From positions 1 to 53,394 of IMG/VR virus record IMGVR_UViG_3300021425_002207: a stretch of 53,394 bases of DNA; one strand, given 5' to 3'. Positions 16,665 through 25,400 of the stretch are shown here, piece by piece. The translations under genes were made by a program, and so were the position numbers. Position 1 is the first letter of the stretch. Every line of letters begins with the position of its first letter. This DNA is from a virus. The notes beneath the pieces are model-generated. The model was not told the DNA's origin. It was given only the letters and a program-made list of their open reading frames with translations, and did no database searches.

Positions 16665-17306
16665 ATGGCGCTCATTACAGTTTCAGATATAACCACATAC
16701 ATGGATATTAGCCTTACGAACGTGCAGGAAGATGCTGCACAGTTTGTCATTGATGGGCTGCAAGCAGAACTTGAAGCGTATTTGCGTCGTCCAGTTGAAC
16801 AGACTGAATTTACGGAAACTTATCGTGTACCAGATGTAGGCCGTGGCATTGTTAATCAGCAATATTACTACAACTATACCACCGATCCCTCCACGAGTCT
16901 TACCTCTCCGGGAATCATTTACACTCCTATGTATACGTTATATTTGGAGAACAGTCCTGTAGTTTCTGTTTCTTCCGTGAGCATTACTCCGGCTTCGGCA
17001 TCTGCCACTGCTACTGCTCAGGTAGCGGAACGTGATTACATCACTCGTGATTTTGGTATTGAACTTTTTAATGCTTATGCGAATGATCGAATTACTATTA
17101 CGTATACGGCTGGACTTGACGGTGCAAATATTAAGGCTTTCAAGATTTTGATGTTGCGTGCGGCTACTCGTGAGATGCAGAACATGCATGACGACGTGGT
17201 TGGTTTGAAAGACTTGGATACCCGTAACGTTGCTCCTTTGGATACTGGTTTTTCTGAGCGAGAGTTACAAAGCATTAAGAGGTATCGTAGAGTAAGGGTG
17301 GCCTGA
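16665..17306 (+). CDS. Head-tail connector (adaptor) protein
   Basis: A 213-residue protein with the shape of phage head-tail adaptor proteins: an N-terminal helical part (VSDITTYMDISL, QFVIDGLQAELEAYLRRPVE), a beta-rich centre (YLENSPVVSVSSVSI) and C-terminal helices (KAFKILMLRAATREMQNMHD). The opening and the EAYLRRPVE segment are typical of gp15/gp6-type adaptors. A GTG lies directly before the ATG (16662); I take the ATG. The gene is 1 nt from the tail completion gene, and this order (adaptor, completion protein, terminator, sheath) is classical. Confidence 0.78.
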   Translation: MALITVSDITTYMDISLTNVQEDAAQFVIDGLQAELEAYLRRPVEQTEFTETYRVPDVGRGIVNQQYYYNYTTDPSTSLTSPGIIYTPMYTLYLENSPVVSVSSVSITPASASATATAQVAERDYITRDFGIELFNAYANDRITITYTAGLDGANIKAFKILMLRAATREMQNMHDDVVGLKDLDTRNVAPLDTGFSERELQSIKRYRRVRVA

Positions 17307-17307
17307 T

Positions 17308-17814
17308 ATGGGTGTTCAGGTTAGAATTACAGACGTTGATTTAAGTAAAGTTCGCAGACGTTTTGCGGTAATGACTCGCCGCTCACAGAACTTTAAACCT
17401 GTTTTCCGTTGGGTGCTGCAAGAGTTGCAGAAGGCACACCGTGATAACTTCAGAACACAGGGTTCGTCTTCTGGTTTTCCTTGGCAACCGCTTGATCCAC
17501 AGTATGCCTCTTGGAAGTTGGAGAATTACGGGGCTAAAGGTATCCTTGCTAGAACTGGCGATTTGCAAAACAGTTTGACTATGAACAGTGGCCGGGGAGC
17601 AGTACGTGACATGGGGTTGCGGACTGCTGAGTTCGGTACCCGTATTCCTTATGCTAAGTTTCATCAGAGTGGTACATCCAACATGGCTCAGCGTAAGCCT
17701 GTATTTTATCCGCCTTTGATGGCGAACAGGACTGCTAGAGTGGTTGGCGAATATATTGTTCACGGTTCAGTTGGCGTTCGCTATTCGGATGCTATGAAAG
17801 GGTTTTTGATCTAA
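17308..17814 (+). CDS. Phage virion morphogenesis / tail completion protein (gpS/gp10-like)
   Basis: A 168-residue basic protein. The pattern NFRTQGSSSGFPWQPLDPQY followed by LARTGDLQNSL and IPYAKFHQSG is that of the virion morphogenesis family (F-x-x-x-G...W-x-x-L, then iL-x-x-T-G-x-L, then YA-x-x-H-Q-x-G). Members join head and tail or complete the tail. It lies 1 nt after the adaptor gene and 1 nt before the next gene, as expected for one translational unit. Confidence 0.85.
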   Translation: MGVQVRITDVDLSKVRRRFAVMTRRSQNFKPVFRWVLQELQKAHRDNFRTQGSSSGFPWQPLDPQYASWKLENYGAKGILARTGDLQNSLTMNSGRGAVRDMGLRTAEFGTRIPYAKFHQSGTSNMAQRKPVFYPPLMANRTARVVGEYIVHGSVGVRYSDAMKGFLI

Positions 17815-17815
17815 A

Positions 17816-18691
17816 ATGATGTCAGGACCTAGATTAGCAAAAAATTATGTTTCTAACTATCTCTCAAACGACTTACCTTCTAGGTTGGTAACGTACCGCA
17901 ACCATTGGGGATTGAGTCAGAGGCAGTTACCTGATCCTGTACGCTATTTGAGTTATGAGCCGTTTGCTTTAGACAGGTGGCCCACGATTATCACACTTGT
18001 GATCAACACCCGTTCTGTTACTCGTGACGGCTACGAATCTGATGCCGATCCGAACTATCGGGTTGCTTATGAGATGCGGACTTATGTGTGGGCACGTGCA
18101 AATGGTGCCGAGACTGTCACTGAGCAGCGAGACAATCTTACAACCGTTGTCCGAGAGGCGCTTATGGATGGCCCGTCTTTGTCGGCTCACGATTCCAGTG
18201 TGCCGTGTTACCCAAAGATTGATGAAGGAACAATCCGAGAAGAATTTTCTGATTTAACTTTGATTAAGGGTGAGCGGTTGCTTGCGGGAGCATACATTGC
18301 GTATGATCTTGCACTCAATGAGATTATTGATGTGGACGCTCTGGGCGTTATGCAGGACGGTCAGCCTACAGTCTCTAAGATTGCGATTACTCCAAATTCC
18401 CCAACTAACGTAATTGCGGTTAGCGGTAACTCCCAAGTTACTTTGACATGGGATACCTCAACTTGGAACGGGGGTGTCCATCCTATTACTGGGTATGCTA
18501 TTCAGCAGTCTACGGATGGGGGAACCACGTGGACTTCTACTATTTCTGATACAGGTTCAGTCGATCCGTTGTATATTGCTACGGGTCTAAATAATGGTAC
18601 GGCTTACAAATTTAGAGTTGCTGCTCTGAATAAGGCGGGATCAAGCGACTATTCGTCGGCTTCTGTTTCAGTGACACCTGCGGCTAGTTGA
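17816..18691 (+). CDS. Probable tail terminator with C-terminal fibronectin type III domain
   Basis: A 291-residue protein. Residues 1 to about 190 have no clear signature but lie where the tail terminator gene is expected (after the completion protein, before the sheath) and have a suitable alpha/beta composition. Residues about 198-291 are a complete fibronectin type III domain: SPTNVIAVSGNSQVTLTWD, GYAIQQSTDGGTTW, LNNGTAYKFRVAALNKAGSS. FN3 domains on virions are thought to bind cell-surface carbohydrate weakly. Such a fusion to a terminator-type protein is less common than to tail tube or fibre proteins. Start at ATG 17816 or 17819; no good ribosome binding site, so coupling is likely. Confidence 0.72.
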   Translation: MMSGPRLAKNYVSNYLSNDLPSRLVTYRNHWGLSQRQLPDPVRYLSYEPFALDRWPTIITLVINTRSVTRDGYESDADPNYRVAYEMRTYVWARANGAETVTEQRDNLTTVVREALMDGPSLSAHDSSVPCYPKIDEGTIREEFSDLTLIKGERLLAGAYIAYDLALNEIIDVDALGVMQDGQPTVSKIAITPNSPTNVIAVSGNSQVTLTWDTSTWNGGVHPITGYAIQQSTDGGTTWTSTISDTGSVDPLYIATGLNNGTAYKFRVAALNKAGSSDYSSASVSVTPAAS

Positions 18692-18836
18692 TCGGGATAG
18701 ATTCAAGTAATAGTATAGTTCCGGTGACTGCTAGACGTTTGGTGGTAATATAATAGTTGATAGAGCAGACGCTTTGCGTTTTGCCCGCAGGGCAGACAAT
18801 ACTGGTATTGTAATCTAATGAATATGGAGGCTAAAC
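18692..18836 (+). promoter_or_regulatory. Intergenic region before the sheath gene: -10 box and two inverted repeats
   Basis: A TATAAT at 18749-18754 (weak or absent -35), a small hairpin TGCCC-GCA-GGGCA at 18782-18794, and a near-perfect palindrome CAATAC-TG-GTATTG at 18797-18810, followed by a GGAGG box. The palindrome is operator-like. The combination suggests a control point for the tail genes. Confidence 0.4.
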
Positions 18837-20327
18837 ATGCCGGGAGTTAATATTACAACCGCAGTGCGCACTGGTCCTGTGGGTACAGGCGACATTGTAT
18901 CAGGTCAGGTGTTTATGGTTGGTGAGACCGAGCGTGGTCCTTTGGACGAGCCTACGCTTCTTAGGTCTTTCAGCGATTTCACCACCTACTACGGAAACTA
19001 TAAATCAGGAACCCTTTACTCGCACGTAAAGACATTCTTTGATGAGGGCGGAAGCCGTTGTCAGGTAATGCGAGTTCTTGGTTCTAACAGTGCAGCAGGC
19101 GCAATTTCGCTTGTTGACTCTGCTGGTTCGGCTACGATGACCATCACCGCTAAGAACGCTGGTGCTTGGTCAGACAACCTTGATGTTGATGTTGTTGAGG
19201 CCGACAGTTCTGGTTTCCGAATTGAAATTTATCTAGACGACGCTCTCTTGCTTCGGACTCGTGACCTTACATCCACCACGGATGCAATCAACGTTCTGAA
19301 TGCTTCAGAGGTCAACCACCTTATTACGGCGGCTGATTCTGGTACGAGCAATGATCCTGATCCTACCGAGAATACCAAGACTGCCCTTAGTGGTGGCGAT
19401 GATGGTGATGCGATTGCGGCGGCAGACATTGTTTCCGCTATGGACAATGTTAGCATTAACCTTGGTCCGGGTGCGATTTGCGCTCCGGGTCAGACCGGTA
19501 CAACGATTTGGGAAGGTCTACGTGATCACGCTAAGGATAATAAGCGTATCGCCCTCCTTGGCTTTGGTTCCGGCGATAGTGCGGCTGCGGCAAAGACTTC
19601 GGCTGCGTCTTACTATGCTGATGCCAATGCTAAGAGTATGGCTTTCTACTGGCCGCATGTCAAGGTTCCTGCTCCGAACGTTTCAGAGTTGGCTACTGGC
19701 GAATCAACGATTCAGGGCGGCACAGTAACGATTTCTCCTGAGGCTTATGCTGCGGCGGCTCGTGCTCGTGCAGTTCAAGCGGCGGGTGGCCCATGGCGTG
19801 CAGGTGCTGGTCTTATTTCAGCGGCCAGTACCGTTACGGCTTTGGCTCAGGATGTCACTCCTGCAACCGGTGATGCGCTTGATGCGGCTCGCATTAACGC
19901 TTTGCGCAAGGTTGGTAACTCCATCCGTGTGTACGGTGCACGCTCAGCGTCTAACGATGAGGCCAACTGGCGTTACATTACTCAACAGGATACCATGAAC
20001 TATATTATTGATGGAGTGGAGAACCGCATGGAGCGCTTCGTCTTCTCAACCATTGACGGCAGAGGTGGACTGTTTGGTCGAATCAGAGGCTCAATTAAGG
20101 GCTTCCTTGATCCGATTCGTGTTGCTGGTGGCTTGTTTGAAGCCTACGACGATGACGGTGTTCTTATTGATCCCGGCTACAACGTTGTGGTTAACTCAAA
20201 CATTAACCCTGCAACCCAGTTGGCAACCGGTGTTGTCAAGGCTCAGGTCGGCGTGCGAGTTTCAGGCGTTGCTGATTTGATTGATATTGTTATCACCAAG
20301 AGCAACTTGTCGGCTCCCATTATCTAA
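18837..20327 (+). CDS. Contractile tail sheath protein
   Basis: A 496-residue protein with the standard sheath N-terminus (MPGVNITT, then VFMVGETERGPLDEPTLLRS and FFDEGGSRCQVMRV) and a C-terminal domain with IDGVENRMERFVFSTIDGRG and IKGFLDPIRVAGGLFEA, matching the conserved sheath subdomain that grips the inner tube. It forms the outer contractile layer that drives the tube through the cell envelope. GGAGG lies 7 nt before ATG. The tube gene follows after 11 nt. This gene settles the myovirus-type morphology. Confidence 0.95.
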   Translation: MPGVNITTAVRTGPVGTGDIVSGQVFMVGETERGPLDEPTLLRSFSDFTTYYGNYKSGTLYSHVKTFFDEGGSRCQVMRVLGSNSAAGAISLVDSAGSATMTITAKNAGAWSDNLDVDVVEADSSGFRIEIYLDDALLLRTRDLTSTTDAINVLNASEVNHLITAADSGTSNDPDPTENTKTALSGGDDGDAIAAADIVSAMDNVSINLGPGAICAPGQTGTTIWEGLRDHAKDNKRIALLGFGSGDSAAAAKTSAASYYADANAKSMAFYWPHVKVPAPNVSELATGESTIQGGTVTISPEAYAAAARARAVQAAGGPWRAGAGLISAASTVTALAQDVTPATGDALDAARINALRKVGNSIRVYGARSASNDEANWRYITQQDTMNYIIDGVENRMERFVFSTIDGRGGLFGRIRGSIKGFLDPIRVAGGLFEAYDDDGVLIDPGYNVVVNSNINPATQLATGVVKAQVGVRVSGVADLIDIVITKSNLSAPII

Positions 20328-20338
20328 GGAGAATATAA

Positions 20339-20788
20339 ATGGCTAAGGCAACTCAGAGACAGATTGTAGCAGAAATTGTAGCACGGAACGACGTGGGTCA
20401 TGGTACTGGCCCTAACTGGGACGACTACTTTGCTACCGTCAGCGGTGGTGAGATTAGTGCCGCAGTTGAGAAAGTATACGATGGTAACAGTACGTTCCCT
20501 GAGGTACTTTGTGCTCCTGCTGAAATTGGCGACATTACGATCAGTCGATTCTTCGATCCTGATAATGATATCCCCAAACTTGCACAAATCCGTCCGCTTG
20601 TTGGCATGACCTACTATGACCTTACTATCGTGACTCTCAACTGTGAGTTGCGTGAGGTTGGTTCAGAGCGTGTTTATCCGAAGGTGCTTCTCGTTGGCTT
20701 GACTGAGCCTGACGGTGACGCTTCATCGGGTGCTCCTGCTTCTTTCTCACTGACATTTGCGGTGAGTCAGGTCAGCCCTGCTGCGTGA
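20339..20788 (+). CDS. Tail tube protein
   Basis: A 149-residue protein immediately after the sheath gene (AAGGAG before ATG). Its size, position and beta-rich composition (DYFATVSGGEISAAVEKVYD, ISRFFDPDNDIPKLAQIRP, SFSLTFAVSQV) are those of the inner tube protein of contractile tails, which forms stacked hexamer rings. A strong terminator closes the sheath-tube transcript. Confidence 0.88.
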   Translation: MAKATQRQIVAEIVARNDVGHGTGPNWDDYFATVSGGEISAAVEKVYDGNSTFPEVLCAPAEIGDITISRFFDPDNDIPKLAQIRPLVGMTYYDLTIVTLNCELREVGSERVYPKVLLVGLTEPDGDASSGAPASFSLTFAVSQVSPAA

Positions 20789-20814
20789 TCTAAATAACTA
20801 AAACTTATAGGAAG

Positions 20815-20841
20815 GGCGCTACGTGGGTAGCGCCTTTTCTT
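20815..20841 (+). terminator. Intrinsic terminator after the tube gene
   Basis: GGCGCTAC (20815-20822), loop GTGG, GTAGCGCC (20827-20834), TTTTCTT. An 8-bp perfect stem. Confidence 0.9.
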
Positions 20842-20857
20842 ATTTATAGGGTACTGC

Positions 20858-20884
20858 TTGCAGTTCCCCTAATAATGTTATAAT
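20858..20884 (+). promoter_or_regulatory. Probable promoter of the endolysin gene
   Basis: A perfect TATAAT at 20879-20884 with TTGCAG at 20858-20863, but the spacer is only 15 nt. It would give a leader of about 27 nt before ATG 20918, which has a GAGGT box. Confidence 0.55.
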
Positions 20885-20917
20885 CTAAAAACATCCATTG
20901 TCTACATGAGGTAAATC

Positions 20918-21655
20918 ATGAGTATTCCAACAGTTAGTAGTCGGGTGAATGTTAAGGACCTTCATCCAAAGTTTAAGGCACGTCTAGAGGCTTTCTTTGC
21001 TGACCCACGTATTAAGGGCAACGTTTCCGTTGTGTCTGGGGTTCGTACCTATCAGCAGCAGAAGTACCTGTATGACGGTTACAAGAGCCGTAAGCCCGGA
21101 TTCAATCTGGCAGCGAACCCTGACCGTATCAATCGGGCGGGCTTCCAAGGCTCATACCATATGAGCCAGCCGAAGTTTGACGGCTACGGTTATGCGGTTG
21201 ACTTTCGCATCATCAAGAAGGGCGCTATCTCCACCACGCAAGTGAACCGAATTGCCGAAGAATACGGTATTCGCAAGACTGTGGCCTCAGAGTGGTGGCA
21301 TCATCAGCCGTGTCGTGTTAGCGGTTCTAAGATGGAGTGGTTCCCTGTTAAGGGCGATATCAAGGTTCCTAAGGCGTCTTCTGTTAAGTCTGAGCAGGCT
21401 GGTGCCCTTGAATTTATCGCTGCTTGTTTGAAGACGGTTGTTCGCAAGGGTGATAAGGGTCCGGTTGTTGAGTTCCTTCAGAAGATGCTTGATAAGAACG
21501 GTTACAAGTTGACTTCTCGTCCTCGCAAGAACTCTGGTGTTGACGGCGATTTTGGTCCGAAGACGTTGCGTGCTGTGAAGCAATTCCAGCGTGATGAGGG
21601 GCTTGCCGTTGATGGCGTTGTTGGTCCCAAGACGTGGAATGCTCTAATTGACTAA
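20918..21655 (+). CDS. Endolysin: M15 (VanY-like) peptidase plus peptidoglycan-binding domain
   Basis: A 245-residue two-domain wall hydrolase without signal peptide. The N-terminal 140 residues are an M15 zinc peptidase: SGVRTYQQQKYLYDG, then GSYHMSQPKFDGYGYAVDF (S-x-H-x(n)-G-x-A-x-D, zinc ligands His and Asp) and SEWWHHQP (third zinc ligand His). Residues about 170-245 are a PG_binding_1 domain: VRKGDKGPVVEFLQKML, SGVDGDFGPKTLRAVKQFQR, AVDGVVGPKTWNALI. M15 enzymes cut peptide stem or cross-bridge bonds. Unusually it lies between tube and chaperone genes rather than in the lysis cassette, so it may be a virion-associated or early enzyme. Confidence 0.92.
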   Translation: MSIPTVSSRVNVKDLHPKFKARLEAFFADPRIKGNVSVVSGVRTYQQQKYLYDGYKSRKPGFNLAANPDRINRAGFQGSYHMSQPKFDGYGYAVDFRIIKKGAISTTQVNRIAEEYGIRKTVASEWWHHQPCRVSGSKMEWFPVKGDIKVPKASSVKSEQAGALEFIAACLKTVVRKGDKGPVVEFLQKMLDKNGYKLTSRPRKNSGVDGDFGPKTLRAVKQFQRDEGLAVDGVVGPKTWNALID

Positions 21656-21670
21656 TTTTTTTCTGATTAG

Positions 21671-21706
21671 TTGACACCCCCCACAGAAATTACTATCATA
21701 CCTAGT
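21671..21706 (+). promoter_or_regulatory. Leaderless promoter of the tail assembly chaperone gene
   Basis: TTGACA (21671-21676), 17-nt spacer, TATCAT (21694-21699), 7 nt, ATG at 21707. The TTG of the -35 box could be misread as an in-frame start codon. Confidence 0.75.
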
Positions 21707-22228
21707 ATGGATACTGATAACGAAATCATTGAAGTGGCCGGTGCAGACAATGCTGCTGCTCCGCCCGAAAAGAAGAAGTCAACGAAACTGACAGTGTTGG
21801 ATCAGTTAAAGGAAGAGATTTCTAAGGAAGTTACTCGTCCTGAGATTGAGATGCCTGTTCCTGAGCGTAAGGGTGTTACTGTTCGGTTCTCTCCGAATAT
21901 CACTAACGAGCAGTTGAAGGCGTGGCGGCGTAACTCCACGAACCGTAAGACTGACGAGTTGGATTCAATCAAGTTCTCCTGCTATGTTGTGGGTCAGACT
22001 GTCACTGGTATTTATTACAATGATGATCTGGTGCTTGATGACAATGGTAATATCGTTACGTTTGCATCTCCGATTATGATGGAGATGACTGGTACAGATC
22101 GTCCGCTCCCTGATGCTATTCGTGCGTTCTATGGGGTTGATCCGCATCTTGAGTCTGTCGCTTTGAAGATTCTTGATTACGCTGGCTACGGCGACGATGT
22201 GGACGCTGAGGACCCTACGAAGGGCTAG
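21707..22228 (+). CDS. Tail assembly chaperone, short (G-like) form
   Basis: A 173-residue acidic protein in the canonical place between tube and tape measure genes. The N-terminal 50 residues are charged and probably disordered; the remainder has the alpha/beta character of G-type chaperones (VTVRFSPNITNEQLKAWRR, SIKFSCYVVGQTVTGIYY, LESVALKILDYAG). It ends at TAG 22226-22228, but the -1 frame is open from 22210 onwards and continues for 65 codons, so a longer fusion form is expected by ribosomal frameshifting, as in lambda G/GT. The start at ATG 21707 is chosen because a TTGACA/TATCAT promoter ends 7 nt before it; there is no ribosome binding site. Confidence 0.82.
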   Translation: MDTDNEIIEVAGADNAAAPPEKKKSTKLTVLDQLKEEISKEVTRPEIEMPVPERKGVTVRFSPNITNEQLKAWRRNSTNRKTDELDSIKFSCYVVGQTVTGIYYNDDLVLDDNGNIVTFASPIMMEMTGTDRPLPDAIRAFYGVDPHLESVALKILDYAGYGDDVDAEDPTKG

Positions 22229-22419
22229 TAGAAGAACTAGCCCAAGATATTAGGATTCGTTCCGCAGCGAGACTTGCGGAGGCGTTTCATTGTGACCCCA
22301 TCCAATTGTTAAACGTTGATTATGATGAGTGGTTAATTAGATTGGCTGCTGCTAAAGCGTTGGCTCATGATCATGCTGAGCGAGATAGACAACGTAGAGG
22401 TGCACAAGGTGGCTACTGA
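22210..22419 (+). CDS. -1 frame extension of the tail assembly chaperone (T-like part)
   Basis: The -1 frame is open from 22210 to TGA at 22417-22419 and has no credible start codon or ribosome binding site. Read from 22222 it gives 65 residues: GLVEELAQDIRIRSAARLAE, a middle with CDPIQLLNVDYDEWLIRLAA, and a basic tail DRQRRGAQGGY. This helical, charged part is typical of the T half of G/GT chaperones that binds the tape measure protein. Slippage must happen between 22210 and 22228, where the 0 frame reads GAC CCT ACG AAG GGC TAG. No perfect X-XXY-YYZ heptamer is present; GAAGGGC just before the stop or GGACCCT are the nearest. Confidence 0.75.
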   Translation, partial: GPYEGLVEELAQDIRIRSAARLAEAFHCDPIQLLNVDYDEWLIRLAAAKALAHDHAERDRQRRGAQGGY

Positions 22420-22422
22420 GAG

Positions 22423-22469
22423 CCGGGAATTTCTGTAGAATAACTCTATAGGGATTCCCGGTTTTCTTT
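22423..22469 (+). terminator. Long-stem intrinsic terminator between chaperone and tape measure
   Basis: The arms 22423-22439 and 22445-22461 pair over 17 bp with three G-U pairs around a 5-nt ATAAC loop, followed by TTTTCTTTGTTTT. It would cut transcription just before the tape measure gene, or act as an attenuator that sets chaperone to tape measure ratio. Confidence 0.88.
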
Positions 22470-22484
22470 GTTTTAGGGGCGAAT

Positions 22485-25400
22485 ATGGCTGTCGAAGAAA
22501 AAGTTGTAATTAAGGTTGAGGTTGATGCTGATATTAGCAATGACCTTGTTGGAATTGAACGTCGTCTTAAGTCTCTAGAAGACCGTTCTCGTGCGTTCAA
22601 CCGGCAGACCCGTGACATGGATCGAAGTGTTGATCGGGTTACTCGCCGGTTCGACAAGATGAGTCGTGCCCTTAAAGGCATTACGGGAATGTTCGGCAAG
22701 TTGATCACCACGCTGGGCAAGTTTAGTTTTATTGCTTTAGCAGGCCAGATCGGTTTGTTTACAGCAGGGCTTCTTGCTGCTAAGGCGGCGCTTGTTACTG
22801 GCCGTGCGGCTGTTTCAGCATATCAGGCATCTTTGCGTGGTTTATCGGTTGTTGCAGCCGGTGTTGCTACTGCATTATCTGTTGCTGCTGCGGCGATGCG
22901 TGAGTTCCAAGAGGCGCAACTTAGTCCGTTCCTTGGTGGTGGTCAGTCTGGCCGTTCTCGTGCCGCAACCTTAAACCGTAGTATTAGTGCTCGTATGACT
23001 GGTCTTTTGGGCAGCGAGGCCGCTACTGCAATCACTGGGTCATTTGCTCGGGCGGGTGTTCGTGGCAGTCAGGCGAACGCTTTGGCTCGCCAGTTGTTTA
23101 ATATTACTGGTGGTGACGCTAAGGCTGCTCAGTCTTTGGCGGCTGCTTTTGCTACGGGTGATTTCACTAAGGCTCGTACTGCTGTTCGTGGTGCGGCTGG
23201 TTTCCAGAAAGGTTCGCTCGGTGGAGTGACCACGATGGGTGGCTTGATGAGTACTGTCGCTGGTGGCGGTGCCACTACGGGTGCGTTCTCTGGTGTTGCT
23301 GAAACGATGGCGAACACTATGATCGGAACTCTTAAGACAGAGTTTGCCGGTCTTAAAGGTATTTTTGCGGATATTGGTGAGCCACTTCTAGGCCCATTCC
23401 GTGATGCTTTCTTGCAGATTTCTCGTATTCTGCGTGAAGACATTATTGCGATGACTGGTGTTCTTCAGAAGTTTGGTGCCGAGTCGTTTGCTCCCACGCT
23501 GGTTAATGTCGTTGATAAAGTTAGCGAATTTGTCCGTTCTAACGTTATTAACAACATGGGCCGTGTTGAAGAAATGGGCCAGTCGTTTGTTAACTTCTTC
23601 AAGGGTGTGCGTGATTTCTTCCAAGCGATTGGTGACTACTTGGGACGTTTAGAGCCTGCTGCTAATGTTGTTATTGACATGTTTAAGGCTATGGGTGAGG
23701 CGGCTGGTGGCCGTGGGTTGTTCCAGCAGTTTAATACTTTGATTACTGAGAATGCCGATGCGTTTGTTCAGTTTGGTACTTCGATTGGTAATGTTTTCGG
23801 GGCCTTGTTTGATCAGTTGGCTAACGGCCAGATGGGCTTCTTCAATAAGTTGCCGTTGTTGTCTGAGATTTTGGATACGATGGCGTCAGATGTTATTCCT
23901 GCTTTGTTTAATGTTTTTAATAAGTTTGCGCCTTTGATGGAACGTTTGCCCGGAGCGTTAGAAGGTTTGGCGACTGTTCTAGATATTTTGGCTCCGATTA
24001 TTGGTAGCCTTGTGGGTGCGATTAATACGCTGATTGGTATTATTAGTGGAATTGGAGGCATTTTCACGGCCCCCTTCGGCGGGGGTGGTTCTGGTATTGG
24101 AGAATTGGCGGGTATCGGAGCGCTTATATACGGTGGCCGCAAGATGGGCATGTTTGGCAAGGGTAAAGCAACTAGACAGGCTATGTCTGCCGCTTCCAAA
24201 GCGGGTGGAACGTTTGTGGCTGGTGCCAATACCGCCAAAGTCGCTTCAAAAGCCGGAATGCTGACCAAACTGGGGAATTTTGCTAAAACTCCAATGGGGA
24301 AGGTTGCAGGTAGAATAGCGGCTCCTCTAGGTATGTTGGACGTGGGTATGACTGCGTTTGATGCATACCAGACTGGTGAATTTACTGGCAGTTCAATGTT
24401 GTCTGGTGGTATGGCGGGTGCCACTATAGGTACTATGGTTGGGGGTCCGGTAGGCACAGTTGTTGGCTTTATTATTGGTACTGCTACGGCTGCCGTATTT
24501 GAAGGAGTAGCAGCATTTTTCGGTGGGCGTAGAAAGAAAGGCTACACTGATGACGTAGTAAAACAGTTAGAATCTTCAGCCCGTAATATGAATATTAGGG
24601 GAATGGGTTCTGAGACATTTGCTCAGCAACAAAATATTTTAGACTTATTCCTGAAAGCACGAAACGCAAGTATGGACGACGATGGGCGGTTCACCGAAGG
24701 CGACACCCGTGAGATGAATGAGTTCCTGTTGGCTATCGGTCAGGACCCGACAAAGGTTCACCGGGATGACATGATTAAGAAACTAGCGAACGGTACTTTT
24801 GCTCAGGATATGGAGCAGGGGCTTATCAATGCTTTAAATTTCATGGAAGAGCAGGTTAATAATATTGCTAAAGCATTAGGTATGGGTGCGGAAACAGTCA
24901 TGCAGTCTTTAGAAGTGTTGGGCATTGATCCCATGTCTGACTTTAATGACACGGCGGCGGCTGGTTTGATTGCTCTTTTGAATAGCCCTGTTATTGATCG
25001 TAGTCGTTTGGTTCTTCCTGATTTTAGTACTTCTCAGGCAGGTGTGGCTAACAGGTTTAATAGTGCGTCTGATATGTTGAATACCTTAATTGGTGAAACC
25101 AATGAGGGTATATTTGATGATGCTACTGTGTCGGATTTTGTGGATAGGTTTGCTGCTGCGGAAATTGCTGGAGGTATGTCCGCAGATGTTGCAGGTTTGA
25201 GTGGTCTGAAAGAGATTCGTGAAAAGGTTCGTTCTGGTGAACTTGATCCTAGTGTGCTGTCTAAGTTTGGTATTCGTGATCAGGAAATGTTTATCTTTAA
25301 CCAGTTGGAGCAGCAGTATGGTTTGGGTGAGGGCGGCGCTGAGCGCCTGTATCAGTCGTATAGCGACGGTGGTTTCAGTATTGAGCGTGTGAGCGGTGAA

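Noticed and set aside
21671-21706. TTG start for the tail assembly chaperone
   Set aside because: The TTG is the first part of the TTGACA -35 box; ATG 21707 is the first start after the promoter.
23813-24457. 214-codon minus-strand open frame in the tape measure gene
   Set aside because: Antisense shadow of a hydrophobic, Ala/Gly-rich coding region; no ribosome binding site or domain. Similar antisense frames elsewhere were left out for the same reason.
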